From Gemmatimonadota bacterium (lineage in GTDB: Bacteria > Gemmatimonadota > Gemmatimonadetes > Longimicrobiales > Gaopeijiaceae): a stretch of 64,000 nucleotides of DNA. Positions 44,101-51,659 of the stretch are shown piece after piece. The stretch spans positions 1-64,000 of the forward strand of contig JAJDXG010000046.1 in assembly GCA_022823365.1 (NCBI GenBank). The letters run 5' to 3'. A model generated the notes under the pieces. It saw only the letters and a list, made by a program, of their open reading frames with translations. It searched no databases and was not told where the DNA came from. How positions within the stretch are numbered: the stretch's first letter is position 1; every line of letters begins with the position of its first letter. A program made the position numbers and the translations under genes.

Positions 44101-44383
44101 TCTCAAGGCCATCCTCGACCACGGCACCCTGACCGTAGACGAGTACTGTGACGTTGCGCGGACCGCGGGCCCCGAGAGCCTGCACATCCTCCGGTCACTG
44201 GAGGAGTTCCGGGTGATCGAGAGGGTCGAGGACGCGATCGAGAAAGTCGGGGACGCGGGCAGGGAGACGCCGGGCGCCGAGAAGGCGACAGGAGACAGCA
44301 CCGATCCGTCCCGCTATCGCATCCGTCCGCTCATGGTCGGCCCGGTCTCGGCGCACCTGAGGTCAAGCAACATCCTGCACTAG
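41195..44383 (+). CDS. Large STAND/AAA-like protein with degenerate P-loop, coupled to MscS
   Basis: 1062 residues. Residues 1-650 are mostly alpha-helical and Arg/Ala/Glu-rich with no recognised domain. A nucleotide-binding-like domain follows: LVVIASPGAGVTSFLNVVAS has the Walker A position at 723-730 but with Val728 where Lys is required. The Walker B strand is FVILEATEHL, with Glu799 in place of Asp, and a sensor-like SSVFWITAMTSSAW follows. The C-terminal 150 residues look like a winged helix (LDHGTLTVDEYCDVAR, SLHILRSLEEFRVIERV). It overlaps the MscS gene, so it may gate or sense through the channel. Its 3' end is duplicated at 49534-49896. Confidence 0.7.
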   Translation: MNGNSRRRPDDSDIVARISAVVHEPFAEAWRGYEEKEWDPIRRTLEDAAGAHERALDALSFEGSEGAGPGAGERKGLAGEGVRGTPAGETGRDAPGAPARYRDAVSEEVIEPLRVVLARSGAATRLARSFASATDGARAAVARLPAFLQAPASGSPAARISGVGTIRTIKRAAARVLGPVVWRGRMRRVPVARLARQHLDQVVLRAQGSAFRQSQHDRAEWLAHLERACSEWAGAVLRPARAVDAAERTADPEAEPLPDETRIHHTAGAALQAELQVLADEVERVCGSSRSAHFRGLEELLAASVAVAGTFAADPPSSRPRAGLQPELPAQWDAWAEGAAARLELYQGLVAMRRDVDGILGELRGGWSGIIRNADAVLADVAAELGRGRERAEGLSAGEAELPAMLEAERQRTDRALALVQGSLPEPDAVFEALIGAVEEGIHALDQLRERMPGALTLHDIPAPGDVPRKPGADARSVRLRETFLRAFDLLRRERMRAAPSAIREAMRKAHLEAAELREVSGYGYEAAVAEAKDRRDPETPHPTALVVNALTRAGNKAAATRRLLREALTTAEDRFAAEIRGGSRQLIEQATADRMTAGFLETRTFLAAGFARVWKRMRRISAQVGARATAAASWVLALLRQLGASLGLGPAPRAVADRREHSLAHAEAYPRALPVVYRRLFSLEPLTDGRLLAGREDALAAVVSAWGRRATGEPRSLVVIASPGAGVTSFLNVVASRLSEEAPDGVRWTLATRVRTEARLAECLAGWLGLEEASDLDSLAERVLKAPPGSIPGFVILEATEHLHMRTPAGSRLFERLLTFMSRTESSVFWITAMTSSAWQLVEKRAPAFVHDIERVKLGELSPEELKQAVLARHRLSGLPMRFAEPHDGRAALRRRTRRLRGAEKQERLVEADYFQRLHRASQGSVRLALFYWLRTADFASTPGSLLVQPLSTLDLGIEDLDRTQSFALKAILDHGTLTVDEYCDVARTAGPESLHILRSLEEFRVIERVEDAIEKVGDAGRETPGAEKATGDSTDPSRYRIRPLMVGPVSAHLRSSNILH
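44003..44383 (+). repeat. Duplicated ATPase 3' end, copy 1
   Basis: The last 380 bases of the ATPase gene recur at 49534-49896 in the same orientation with high identity, including a stretch of about 90 bases with a single mismatch (44136-44225). The two copies bracket 5.2 kb of accessory genes. Confidence 0.85.
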
Positions 44384-44597
44384 CTGAGCGAACTAGTTAC
44401 CGGGCTGCACGATCTGCGCTTTCCGCCTTTGGACGGCATCTACCTCCGTCGTCCAGAGACAGCGGGGATCGCCTCAGTTCGGGGCTTCCGTTTCCCCCTC
44501 ACGCCAACGGTTGGTCACGGCATCTCCAAGAGCCGCGAGAACACAGGTCCCTTTCTCCGTCTCGGCTCGCAGCCCTTCCTGCAGCCATCACATCTGC

Positions 44598-47500
44598 TCA
44601 AACATCGTCAGCGCGGCGGTCCTCGCGATCGGCGTCTCGGCGATAGGATTTCGCGATTCCTCGTAGCATCTGTGCCGTCCGGGGATGCGTAGCTCGCGCC
44701 GCGATGGCGTAGCCCTCGTATCGTTGGGCGAGCTCTCGCTCGGCCACACCTCCCGCCGCCGCATCCTTGGTCACCACACCACGGCTATTGTGGACGCCGA
44801 CCGCGACCCCCGTCTCCAGGTCGGCGTTCGCCACCGCCTCAATCACCTCTCGTACAGCGGCGCACGGCCACAATCCATCCCGGCCGTGAGGACTCCCGCT
44901 CAACATCTGTCCAGCGACCGTCAAGCCGACTGGGAGCCGTCCCACGGCGTCGAGACCGGCTTGGGCGTCCGTAATCCACCTGTGGAGCAGGCGGTGGCTA
45001 ACCCGGCCGTTGTCCTCACCGGGCAGCGTTCGCCAGGAAGACAGCAGGGAGTAGGCACCTCGAGCGATCCGTCTCGTACGTTCGTCCAGTTTCTCCCGAT
45101 CACCTTCCGGTGAGTACGCAAGCGCCACGACCTCCACGAAGAACGCCGCGTCTTCGGCCAGGATCTCGTGCAGTGCACCCGGCGGTCGTTCATGCCGGGA
45201 TACATGGGGCAGCAAGCCCCACTCCAAACGGGCCAGATCCTTACTGTCATAATCGGCTGGCGCGAGCGTGTCGAGCAGGGACGCGATGTCTCCCCCGAGT
45301 TGCGGATTCGGAGTGTCGCACTTCCCGTCAGCCGAGACGATGGCGCGGAGTACATCCGCAATCACTCCTGGCGAGACGAGATTCCTTGTGACCCGCTCAT
45401 CGTGCGCGAGGACGCTCGCGGCGTCGAACGGCCGACCGGCGTTGACCAGGCATGACGCCCCCTGGGCCAGATCCCGGTCCCGTGCACATCCAGAAAACAC
45501 CTCGACCTTGCGCCAGTATTCCTCGCGTACGGCCTCGCCGCGTCGCGCGGCCGCCTCCCAAGTCTCGCTGCAGAAAGGCAGGATCATCAGAAGCGCTACT
45601 TCCTGGTCGGCGGAAAGTGTCAACTCTCCGCGGTCCAATTGCCGGATCACCCACGACTTGCCACGCACGCGATAGCGCCCCGACGCGAATCCGCGCGCGA
45701 ACCGGCTTAGCGCTGTCTCCGCGTGGGCCAGGTACTGAGGCAACAGGGCATGGGCATCCACCAGCCCGTTGGGCATGCTGCCGATGGCGAATCCCAAGTC
45801 GTCGGGCCTGTCAACCGCTCCGGCGAGTGCGGCAAGAGCCGACAGTCCGCCTTGCTCGAATACCGCTGCCGCAGCCTCCATCTGCTGCTCTACCTGGGGC
45901 ACGCCATCCGCGAAGAGCCAGGCGAAGCGTGTGACTGGATCGGACGGATGGAGCCGAATCAGGACGCCCTGAAGCCTTGTCAGGTCAGCCTCCGGCATCG
46001 CCCACCGTGCGGTCTTGTACCGCCGGTGTCGGTCCAAAGTAGACCTGACCGCCCGCCAGATGGCCGCACATGCGTTCTCGGTGTACTCGTCGCGATTCAG
46101 GTTCTCCAGTTCCGTCATCACATGGTCGCGCTCGCCAGCGGGCAGCCGCTCGAGCCGTTCGATCAGGTCTGTCCACCGCTGACCGCATGGTCCCGCATCG
46201 TCCACCATCCGTGTGACGACCTCGGACGTAGTCCGGGCACGATCCTCCCAAGTCGCGTGCGGCGTCTCGTCGGGTGCCCACTCACGCACCTTCGGCTTCG
46301 AAGCTGGAAACCCGACCGCGTGCGGCTCGGGCAGCATGGAACGCATCACGCACCAAGCCGCATCACCGTGCGAACTGCGCAACTGGTCGAGGGTCGCGAG
46401 CCGTTCACTCAGCGATGCGCTGGTCTCCGGGAGCCAGCTCCGGAACACGGCCTTGAGCACGGACGACGGACGGGGACGGGAAACTCCATAGCCATCGTTG
46501 TCCTCCCGAAATTCTGACGCCGGATCCAGCCGATCGAGGCGTGCGAGAAGCGGTACCACCAATCCGAAGTGATCCGGGCACCACGCCAACACTTGCATCG
46601 CCACCATGAGCCCGCGAAAGCCTTGCGGGTGAAACAGCGCCATACCACTTCCGGCAAACAGGTTGGCCAGCACTGGCTCAGGACCTTGCAGACCTTGCTC
46701 AACGGCGCGTACAAAGTCATGAGGAGCGGCCTCGGCGAGCAGGGGCAGGTTCTCGCCCAGCGACGCCCAGATGCGCCAGTCATCATTGGCTTTCCGGAGG
46801 AGGTCACGAATCATGCCCTCGGCCATCTCACTTCCGGAGACCATGGGGCCACCGTGAACCCCCATGACGGCCAGATTCATGGCCAGACCCTCGCGTAGCA
46901 GGTTGGAGTGGTCCCCGTCTTCGCCCCATACGTCCACCATCCACCTCTGTTCAGGCGGGCGATAGTACGCGGATTTCACCTGCCCCAGTACAGATATGAC
47001 GGCTTCATCAAGGAGGCTCAGATCGTCCGGGAGGATGTAGCGATTGAGGAGACGCCAGGCGTCGTGGACCGAGATCAGATACCAGGCATCGCCTCTTTTT
47101 CGGACAAGCGGGTCGGCCGTCATGCTTTGCGGGAGGAGTGTGTCGACCAACTCTTCGTAGGAGTAGCGTCCGAGAGCAGCAACGACCTCGCGGTCCCTGG
47201 GGTTCCCGTCGCTCCACGAGCCCGCCAGAAGTGCAGGTATCACGCTCCGGGCTTCTGAGGGCTTGGACCAGTCGGGCTGACGGACCGCCGGGGTCGCGGC
47301 GCATTGCCGTCGAAACGCGGACATGCTTCCATGGGCAAGTCCCGCCATCTCGCGAGCTCGCTTGTAGGGCATCCCGACACCCTCAAGGGCGCGGGTGGCG
47401 GGCTGGCGACCCACTGGGCCAACAGAGACTACAAGGTCCTGCGGTGCTGGCGTGGTCCCGTCGAGAGGCACGACTACGATGTGCCCAGTCTGCGCACCAG

Positions 47501-48608
47501 CGGACGCCAGATTTCCGGCTTCGAACGTTGGTATCAGTACAAGCGGCCGCTTGGCGGAGATCAAGGACCGCAAGGCATCCGCCGTGTCCACTACCAGGGA
47601 TCCGGCGAATAGACCTTGGGCCTGTTCCGTTCCAAGGGCGAGGGCGGCGCAGTAGAGGCAGGCGACTGCTTCTTCCTGGGATTCGGCCTGAATCGCCCAA
47701 GTCTGGCCGGTTCCCTCCAGTAGCCGCTGACGGATCACTTCGAGCGTCTGGTCCCGACCAGCCAGGACGAACTGGGGCGTCAGAGGTGGACGGGTTCCCC
47801 TGGACCACTCCTCCCACCAGGACTCCAGATCCACCACTTTGGTGGGCCTCTTGCCAATCTGGATCGACAGCCAGACGTGTACCGCGGGAGCGTCGTCGAG
47901 CCAGGCCGCCAGATCGTCTGCATCCAGGACGCGCACCTCACGCCATGGCCCCACGTCGGCCCTTTCCCGGGCCCACTTTTCCTTGTCCCTCCAGCGTCGA
48001 GACGTGACGAATACAAAACTGGCTTCGTCCGCCTGCAGTGGCTCGCTGTTGGTGGACCGGGTCTCCCAGTCATCGTCCGCCTTGCTCTTCGGGTCCTTCG
48101 CCACGCTCATCTCCCAGCCGGATCTGCCCTTGGGGACGAACGGCGAACGCTGCTCAGAGTGAACGATGCCGTCCCATCCGGATAGCTGGACGCCTTCGCT
48201 CGTTCGCACATGCAGCTTGGAGCACCCGACCGCAGTGGCGTGGATGAGCCGCCTCACAAGGAGCGGCAGCATTTCCTGTGCCTCACGCCGATCCGACCAC
48301 TGTTCCAGGTCTGCTGCGTTGCAGAGGGTGTCGCCCAGAATCGCCAGACCCGTTTGGGTGCCCGAGTCCCCGTACGGGGATTGACCATGCGCGGGGTGGC
48401 CACGGCGGTCTCCAACGCCATGCAATGCTCGCTCAATCCTGGCTCGGGTCAGGTCCGAGAGCTCGTCCCGGTTGACGGCCCGGGACACGGTCTGTCGACT
48501 GAGCGAGGTCTTCCTCGCCAACCAGGCCTGCGTAAGCCCCAGCGCCTTGAGCCTCTCCCGAAGCCCGGTTCCATAGCCGGAGACGGTCTGAATGGTTCGA
48601 TCTTCCAT
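44598..48608 (-). CDS. 1336-residue protein: XRE-type HTH plus putative PD-(D/E)XK-like module and helical tail
   Basis: Start ATG 48608 (MEDRTIQTVSG) has GAGG five bases upstream; an earlier ATG at 48629 has no Shine-Dalgarno. Residues 12-60 form a helix-turn-helix (LRERLKALGLTQAWLARKTS, LSRQTVSRAV). Residues about 105-255 carry QLSGWDGIV, FVPKGRSGWEMSVAKDPKSK and SFVFVTSRRWRDKEKW. The Asp...Trp-Glu-x-Ser...Lys spacing suggests a restriction-endonuclease-like fold, but this is inference. The next section (LAGRDQTLEVIRQRLLEG, WAIQAESQEEAVACLY) recalls a degenerate STAND domain. The remaining 900 residues are helical, possibly repeats. I have seen related large proteins in defence islands but cannot name a family. 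Confidence 0.75.
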   Translation of the reverse strand: MEDRTIQTVSGYGTGLRERLKALGLTQAWLARKTSLSRQTVSRAVNRDELSDLTRARIERALHGVGDRRGHPAHGQSPYGDSGTQTGLAILGDTLCNAADLEQWSDRREAQEMLPLLVRRLIHATAVGCSKLHVRTSEGVQLSGWDGIVHSEQRSPFVPKGRSGWEMSVAKDPKSKADDDWETRSTNSEPLQADEASFVFVTSRRWRDKEKWARERADVGPWREVRVLDADDLAAWLDDAPAVHVWLSIQIGKRPTKVVDLESWWEEWSRGTRPPLTPQFVLAGRDQTLEVIRQRLLEGTGQTWAIQAESQEEAVACLYCAALALGTEQAQGLFAGSLVVDTADALRSLISAKRPLVLIPTFEAGNLASAGAQTGHIVVVPLDGTTPAPQDLVVSVGPVGRQPATRALEGVGMPYKRAREMAGLAHGSMSAFRRQCAATPAVRQPDWSKPSEARSVIPALLAGSWSDGNPRDREVVAALGRYSYEELVDTLLPQSMTADPLVRKRGDAWYLISVHDAWRLLNRYILPDDLSLLDEAVISVLGQVKSAYYRPPEQRWMVDVWGEDGDHSNLLREGLAMNLAVMGVHGGPMVSGSEMAEGMIRDLLRKANDDWRIWASLGENLPLLAEAAPHDFVRAVEQGLQGPEPVLANLFAGSGMALFHPQGFRGLMVAMQVLAWCPDHFGLVVPLLARLDRLDPASEFREDNDGYGVSRPRPSSVLKAVFRSWLPETSASLSERLATLDQLRSSHGDAAWCVMRSMLPEPHAVGFPASKPKVREWAPDETPHATWEDRARTTSEVVTRMVDDAGPCGQRWTDLIERLERLPAGERDHVMTELENLNRDEYTENACAAIWRAVRSTLDRHRRYKTARWAMPEADLTRLQGVLIRLHPSDPVTRFAWLFADGVPQVEQQMEAAAAVFEQGGLSALAALAGAVDRPDDLGFAIGSMPNGLVDAHALLPQYLAHAETALSRFARGFASGRYRVRGKSWVIRQLDRGELTLSADQEVALLMILPFCSETWEAAARRGEAVREEYWRKVEVFSGCARDRDLAQGASCLVNAGRPFDAASVLAHDERVTRNLVSPGVIADVLRAIVSADGKCDTPNPQLGGDIASLLDTLAPADYDSKDLARLEWGLLPHVSRHERPPGALHEILAEDAAFFVEVVALAYSPEGDREKLDERTRRIARGAYSLLSSWRTLPGEDNGRVSHRLLHRWITDAQAGLDAVGRLPVGLTVAGQMLSGSPHGRDGLWPCAAVREVIEAVANADLETGVAVGVHNSRGVVTKDAAAGGVAERELAQRYEGYAIAARATHPRTAQMLRGIAKSYRRDADREDRRADDV

Positions 48609-48642
48609 GGTAACCTCGCGTGTGTTCATTTGATCATATGTA

Positions 48643-48670
48643 ACATGTCAACACCTATTAGACACGTCAA
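48643..48670 (-). promoter_or_regulatory. Direct repeats upstream of the large HTH gene
   Basis: ACATGTCAA (48643-48651) and ACACGTCAA (48662-48670) lie 19 bases apart, read TTGACATGT/TTGACGTGT toward the gene, and precede its start by 35-62 bases. They may be operator half-sites for the encoded HTH protein. The locally AT-rich sequence suits a promoter, but no good -10/-35 pair at standard spacing was found. Confidence 0.3.
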
Positions 48671-48837
48671 ATAGTAAAACCGTTGGAATCGGCGGAAGCG
48701 TTCAGGCGCAAGAGTGAGGATGGCGGCGTCGCAGACCGCGACGCCCGAGCTACCAAGGCCGTTCCGTGGCCGGTACGTTATCGTAAAGGGGTTCCCGCGC
48801 GGCGCGGGCAGTTCCACACCCGAAACCCACGACCCAC

Positions 48838-48921
48838 ATGACCGCGCCCCACCTGAACTGGCTCGCCAACTACATCGGGCGCATCGCGGACGACGCTGTC
48901 CCCGGTGTCCCATCCGGCTGA
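48838..48921 (+). pseudogene. N-terminal scrap resembling HsdM (type I methyltransferase)
   Basis: 27 codons from an ATG: MTAPHLNWLANYIGRIADDA then VPGVPSG and stop. HsdM proteins commonly open with x-L-N-W-x-x-N-[FY]-I-W-x-I-A-D-D-V-L-R, so the match is good over about 18 residues and then ends. No further methylase sequence follows. It is taken as what remains of a type I restriction-modification locus replaced by the DUF433 toxin-antitoxin pair. The rest of this 319-base gap (48630-48948) holds no gene. Confidence 0.45.
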
Positions 48922-48948
48922 AGACGACATGGCGAAGGAGGCCGTACC

Positions 48949-49176
48949 ATGACGAACTGGAACGAGTGCCCGGCCGTTGAACGGACACCGGGCCGGGTTA
49001 GCGGAGCCTGGGTCTTTTCGGGCACGCGGATTCCCCTTTTCGCGCTCTACGAGAACCTTGCCGCGGGCGCCACGGTCGAAGAGTTCGTCGAGTGGTTTCC
49101 GGGGGTTGAGGAACGCCAAGTCAGAGCGGTGCTCGAACACGAGGCGCAGACGCTGAGAACGGCGTTGGTCCGTTGA
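48949..49176 (+). CDS. DUF433-family antitoxin (VapB45-like)
   Basis: 75 residues. SGAWVFSGTRIPLFALYENL and EEFVEWFPGVEERQVRAVLE match the DUF433 pattern of a small helix-turn-helix domain paired with PIN-like toxins. GGAGG lies nine bases before the ATG. The stop overlaps the toxin start (TTGA). Expected role: neutralises and represses the adjoining DUF5615 protein. Confidence 0.85.
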   Translation: MTNWNECPAVERTPGRVSGAWVFSGTRIPLFALYENLAAGATVEEFVEWFPGVEERQVRAVLEHEAQTLRTALVR

Positions 49177-49502
49177 AGCTGCTGTTCGATCAGGGCACGC
49201 CCGCGCCTTTGCGGCGACAGTTGCCCGGACACTCCGTGGACACGTTGGCGGAGAAGGGATGGTCGGAGAAGAGCAACGGCGAGTTGCTCGATCTGGCGGA
49301 GCAAGAGGGATACGCGGTTCTGGTAACGACCGACCAGAGTCTGCCCTTTCAACAGAATCTGGCCCGGTGGCGAATCGGGCTCGTCGTGCTGCTGTCCACG
49401 GATTGGTCTCAGATTCGCCTCCGCACCCGCGAGATCGCCAGGGGGATCGAGGCGGTGCGTCCGGGCCACGCCATCGAAGTACCGATCCCACGTCCCGGGT
49501 GA
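49173..49502 (+). CDS. DUF5615 PIN-like toxin (VapC45-like)
   Basis: 109 residues. It begins MKLLFDQGTPAPLRRQL, with the first PIN aspartate at position 6, and has YAVLVTTDQSLPFQQNL as the second acidic segment (VTTDxxxxxQ). The start is a TTG overlapping the antitoxin stop (TTGA), which should limit toxin output relative to antitoxin. Family members are predicted ribonucleases. The pair sits between the hsdM scrap and the duplicated ATPase 3' end. Confidence 0.82.
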   Translation: MKLLFDQGTPAPLRRQLPGHSVDTLAEKGWSEKSNGELLDLAEQEGYAVLVTTDQSLPFQQNLARWRIGLVVLLSTDWSQIRLRTREIARGIEAVRPGHAIEVPIPRPG

Positions 49503-49533
49503 GATGACCACGGACACGTCCGAGTGAGGCCTT

Positions 49534-49896
49534 GACTACGGCGCCGCCCTTCCGACTGCGGGCAGCCTCCTCGTGCAACCGTTGACCACGCTGGATTCGG
49601 GAATCGAGAACCTTGACCGGACGCAGAGCTTCGTCCTCAAGGCCATCCTCGACCACGCAACCTGGACGGTAGACGAGTACTGTGACGTTGCGCGGACTGC
49701 GGGCCCCGAGAGCCTGCACATCCTCCGGTCACTGGAGGAGTTCCGGGTGATCGAGAGGGTCGGGGGCGCGGCCGGGGAGAAGCCGGCCGCAGAGAAAGTG
49801 GCAGGGGACAGCGCCGCGCGGTCCCGCTATCGCATCCGCCCGCTCATGATCGGCTCGGTTACGGCCCACCTGAGGTCACGCAACAACCTGCACTAG
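49534..49896 (+). pseudogene. Truncated second copy of the ATPase gene (3' end only)
   Basis: Reads LTTLDSGIENLDRTQSFVLK, AILDHATWTVDEYCDVARTA and GPESLHILRSLEEFRVIERV, ending RSRNNLH-stop. It is the same C-terminal winged-helix region as in the full-length ATPase (44003-44383). No nucleotide-binding domain or MscS partner remains. Divergence is concentrated in the linker after IERV. It marks either an ancient tandem duplication of the MscS-ATPase unit or recombination between two such units that trapped cargo genes. Confidence 0.8.
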
Positions 49897-50324
49897 CAGT
49901 CCATGGATGAATCCGCCCGAGCACCGAGAGCGGCGAGGCGCCGGACTCGCAGGTTTCCGATGGAGTGATCACGGCAGGATGTCACGAAAGTTCAACCGGG
50001 GCTGCACGATCTGCCACCCTTGCCGTCCTCGGCCTGTCGATCCGCCGCGTCGGAATCGAAGGAGTATTCGGCACGGAGTGGCGGGAAGCCAGCTCCTCCC
50101 CCACGTGGCTGTGGAAGCCGCCATTAGGTGCTTTCCGGTTTCTCCTGTTGCAGTCGAGGATCCGGCCGGCGTAGGCGGCACCTATGCGACGGCGGAGTCC
50201 CCATGGCGTGACTTGTGCGAGATGGAGGCCGAGCGATCTGCTCCGCTCCCGAGGAATAAATCGAGGCCGACGACGGTATATCGGAAGCTAAGTCCGCGAC
50301 CCTCGTAACCAAGCGGTTCCTCTC
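49897..50324. other. No convincing gene
   Basis: 428 bases between the ATPase remnant and the Shedu stop. A short motif, ACCGGGGCTGCACGATCTGC near 49996, resembles ACCGGGCTGCACGATCTGC after the full-length ATPase gene (near 44399), so the duplication extends past the stop codon with an insertion. Open frames have no coding character. Confidence 0.5.
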
Positions 50325-51422
50325 TCAAGCAAAGATGGCTAGGTTGTCCGATTCGATTTCGGCTCGGCGCGCCAGCATGTCGTATGGCAAGACCTCCATC
50401 CTGTGGAGCGTCAGGTTCAGTTGGTCCAGAATCGTAGCGGCTTCCGGAGTTGGCAGTGAGGATCTGAGTCCTATGATGATCGTTACACGGGGGTTCCTTA
50501 CCTGCTCGACGCCGTACTGAGCCTTCATGGTGCTGTCAGGTGTGATAGCCAGCCATTCCCGGTACAGGTGAGCCTGCGCAAGGGCTTGCCCGAGTTCCGA
50601 CGACAGAGAGTAGGAGCTGGGGTGCGTCGGGTCTCCCCCGAGGAATCGAATGATCTTGCAGTCCGGACGCTTGAGTTCAAGCAGATCGTGATATCCGTCG
50701 TGACGCCGAACCATGAAGTCGACTTTGCCTCGCGGGATTTTATGCGCGGGCAGCACTTGGGCGTACCTGAACCCCAGCAGGAAAGGCTTTCCCTCGATGT
50801 ACTTCTGGAGTTCAGGTTCCGTGACGTCCGCGCGCAACAGCTCCCGGAATTCGCGCGCAGCATTCCGGAGGTCCTCGATTCGTACCGAGAGGCGTTTGGA
50901 CATTGCGCCAGACGCCGCTTCCCGTCCCTGCGACGTACTGGTCAGTTCGTCGGCCAGCTTCTCGATTACCCCTGCTTCTGCGTCCTTCATGATTCGCTTG
51001 ATGAGATCTAGAATGGCGTCTTCTCTGACCATATCTTGGGAGCGAAGAGGCTCGTGGCCTTCGGGAGGAAACGCCATCTGTAGAATCGCGAGTGCGTCTT
51101 CCAGAACCGCGATCCGTTCGGTGTTGCGCTCGGCCCATCTTACCAATCTCTCCGTCGTAATTGAGGTTGCCAGAACCTCGTCCAGTTGATGGTCGTCGGT
51201 AACGCGCTTGAGAGCCCGGCGCGCAGCAGTGACGGCGTTGAGCCCGGAATCGTCGGCAAAGTAGCCTAACGCCCTCTTGGTGGGCTTGTATTCCTGATAC
51301 CTCTGAATCTGAGTGACCACGATATAGTGCTTGTCCTCGGTGAGGAGTGGCCCCTCGTCTACATCGTCCTGGACGGTTAGGAGCAGAACAGGCTTTTTCC
51401 CTGCCGGACATCCATCCTTCAC
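50325..51422 (-). CDS. sduA: Shedu-type nuclease (DUF4263)
   Basis: 365 residues. The C-terminal half is a DUF4263 PD-(D/E)XK nuclease: ELQKYIEGKPFLL (203-216), KVDFMVRRHDGYHDLLELKR (233-252) with Asp235, Glu249 and Lys251 as the D...ExK set, and QALAQAHLYREWL. Shedu is a known single-gene antiphage system whose nuclease degrades invading DNA. The start is the first available codon, GTG at 51422; AGGAG touches it directly, an unlikely spacing. The same frame is open upstream for 77 codons beyond one TAG, so the true N terminus may be interrupted. It lies at the 3' end of a leftward cluster with a helicase. Confidence 0.82.
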   Translation of the reverse strand: MKDGCPAGKKPVLLLTVQDDVDEGPLLTEDKHYIVVTQIQRYQEYKPTKRALGYFADDSGLNAVTAARRALKRVTDDHQLDEVLATSITTERLVRWAERNTERIAVLEDALAILQMAFPPEGHEPLRSQDMVREDAILDLIKRIMKDAEAGVIEKLADELTSTSQGREAASGAMSKRLSVRIEDLRNAAREFRELLRADVTEPELQKYIEGKPFLLGFRYAQVLPAHKIPRGKVDFMVRRHDGYHDLLELKRPDCKIIRFLGGDPTHPSSYSLSSELGQALAQAHLYREWLAITPDSTMKAQYGVEQVRNPRVTIIIGLRSSLPTPEAATILDQLNLTLHRMEVLPYDMLARRAEIESDNLAIFA

Positions 51423-51425
51423 CTC

Positions 51426-51659
51426 CTACGCCAAACTCTTGCCCCTGCGAAACGCCGTACGATTGTGCCCGATCACATGACGCCACTCGAAATCGAAGTA
51501 TACGCTTATCCCACCGAGCAGCATTGGGGCGCCAGTTCTCTCCTGCAGCGCTGGTTGCCAGTTCTCCTTGATGTCCGCCAGCGTGCGGTATTCTTCCCGG
51601 TTCATTCGCGGACTCCTATCTCCCAGTGATTTCGCAAAGGAGCCCGACAGTAACGTCAT
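51426..51659 (-). CDS. Small ORF in frame with sduA, possibly its displaced N terminus
   Basis: 77 codons, with an internal Met (51605) opening MNREEYRTLADIKENWQPAL, QERTGAPMLLGGISVYFDFE, WRHVIGHNRTAFRRGKSLA. It ends with TAG, then one GAG codon, then the GTG of sduA in the same frame. If the TAG were sense, the product from 51605 would be about 426 residues, close to the size of described Shedu proteins. It may be a nonsense-split gene, a sequencing error, or an independent small partner translated just before the nuclease. Confidence 0.5.
   Translation of the reverse strand: MTLLSGSFAKSLGDRSPRMNREEYRTLADIKENWQPALQERTGAPMLLGGISVYFDFEWRHVIGHNRTAFRRGKSLA

Noticed and set aside
49907-50308. 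133-codon rightward frame after the ATPase remnant
   Set aside because: Pro/Arg-rich with no ribosome binding site and no recognisable motif; it probably arises by chance in decayed DNA.
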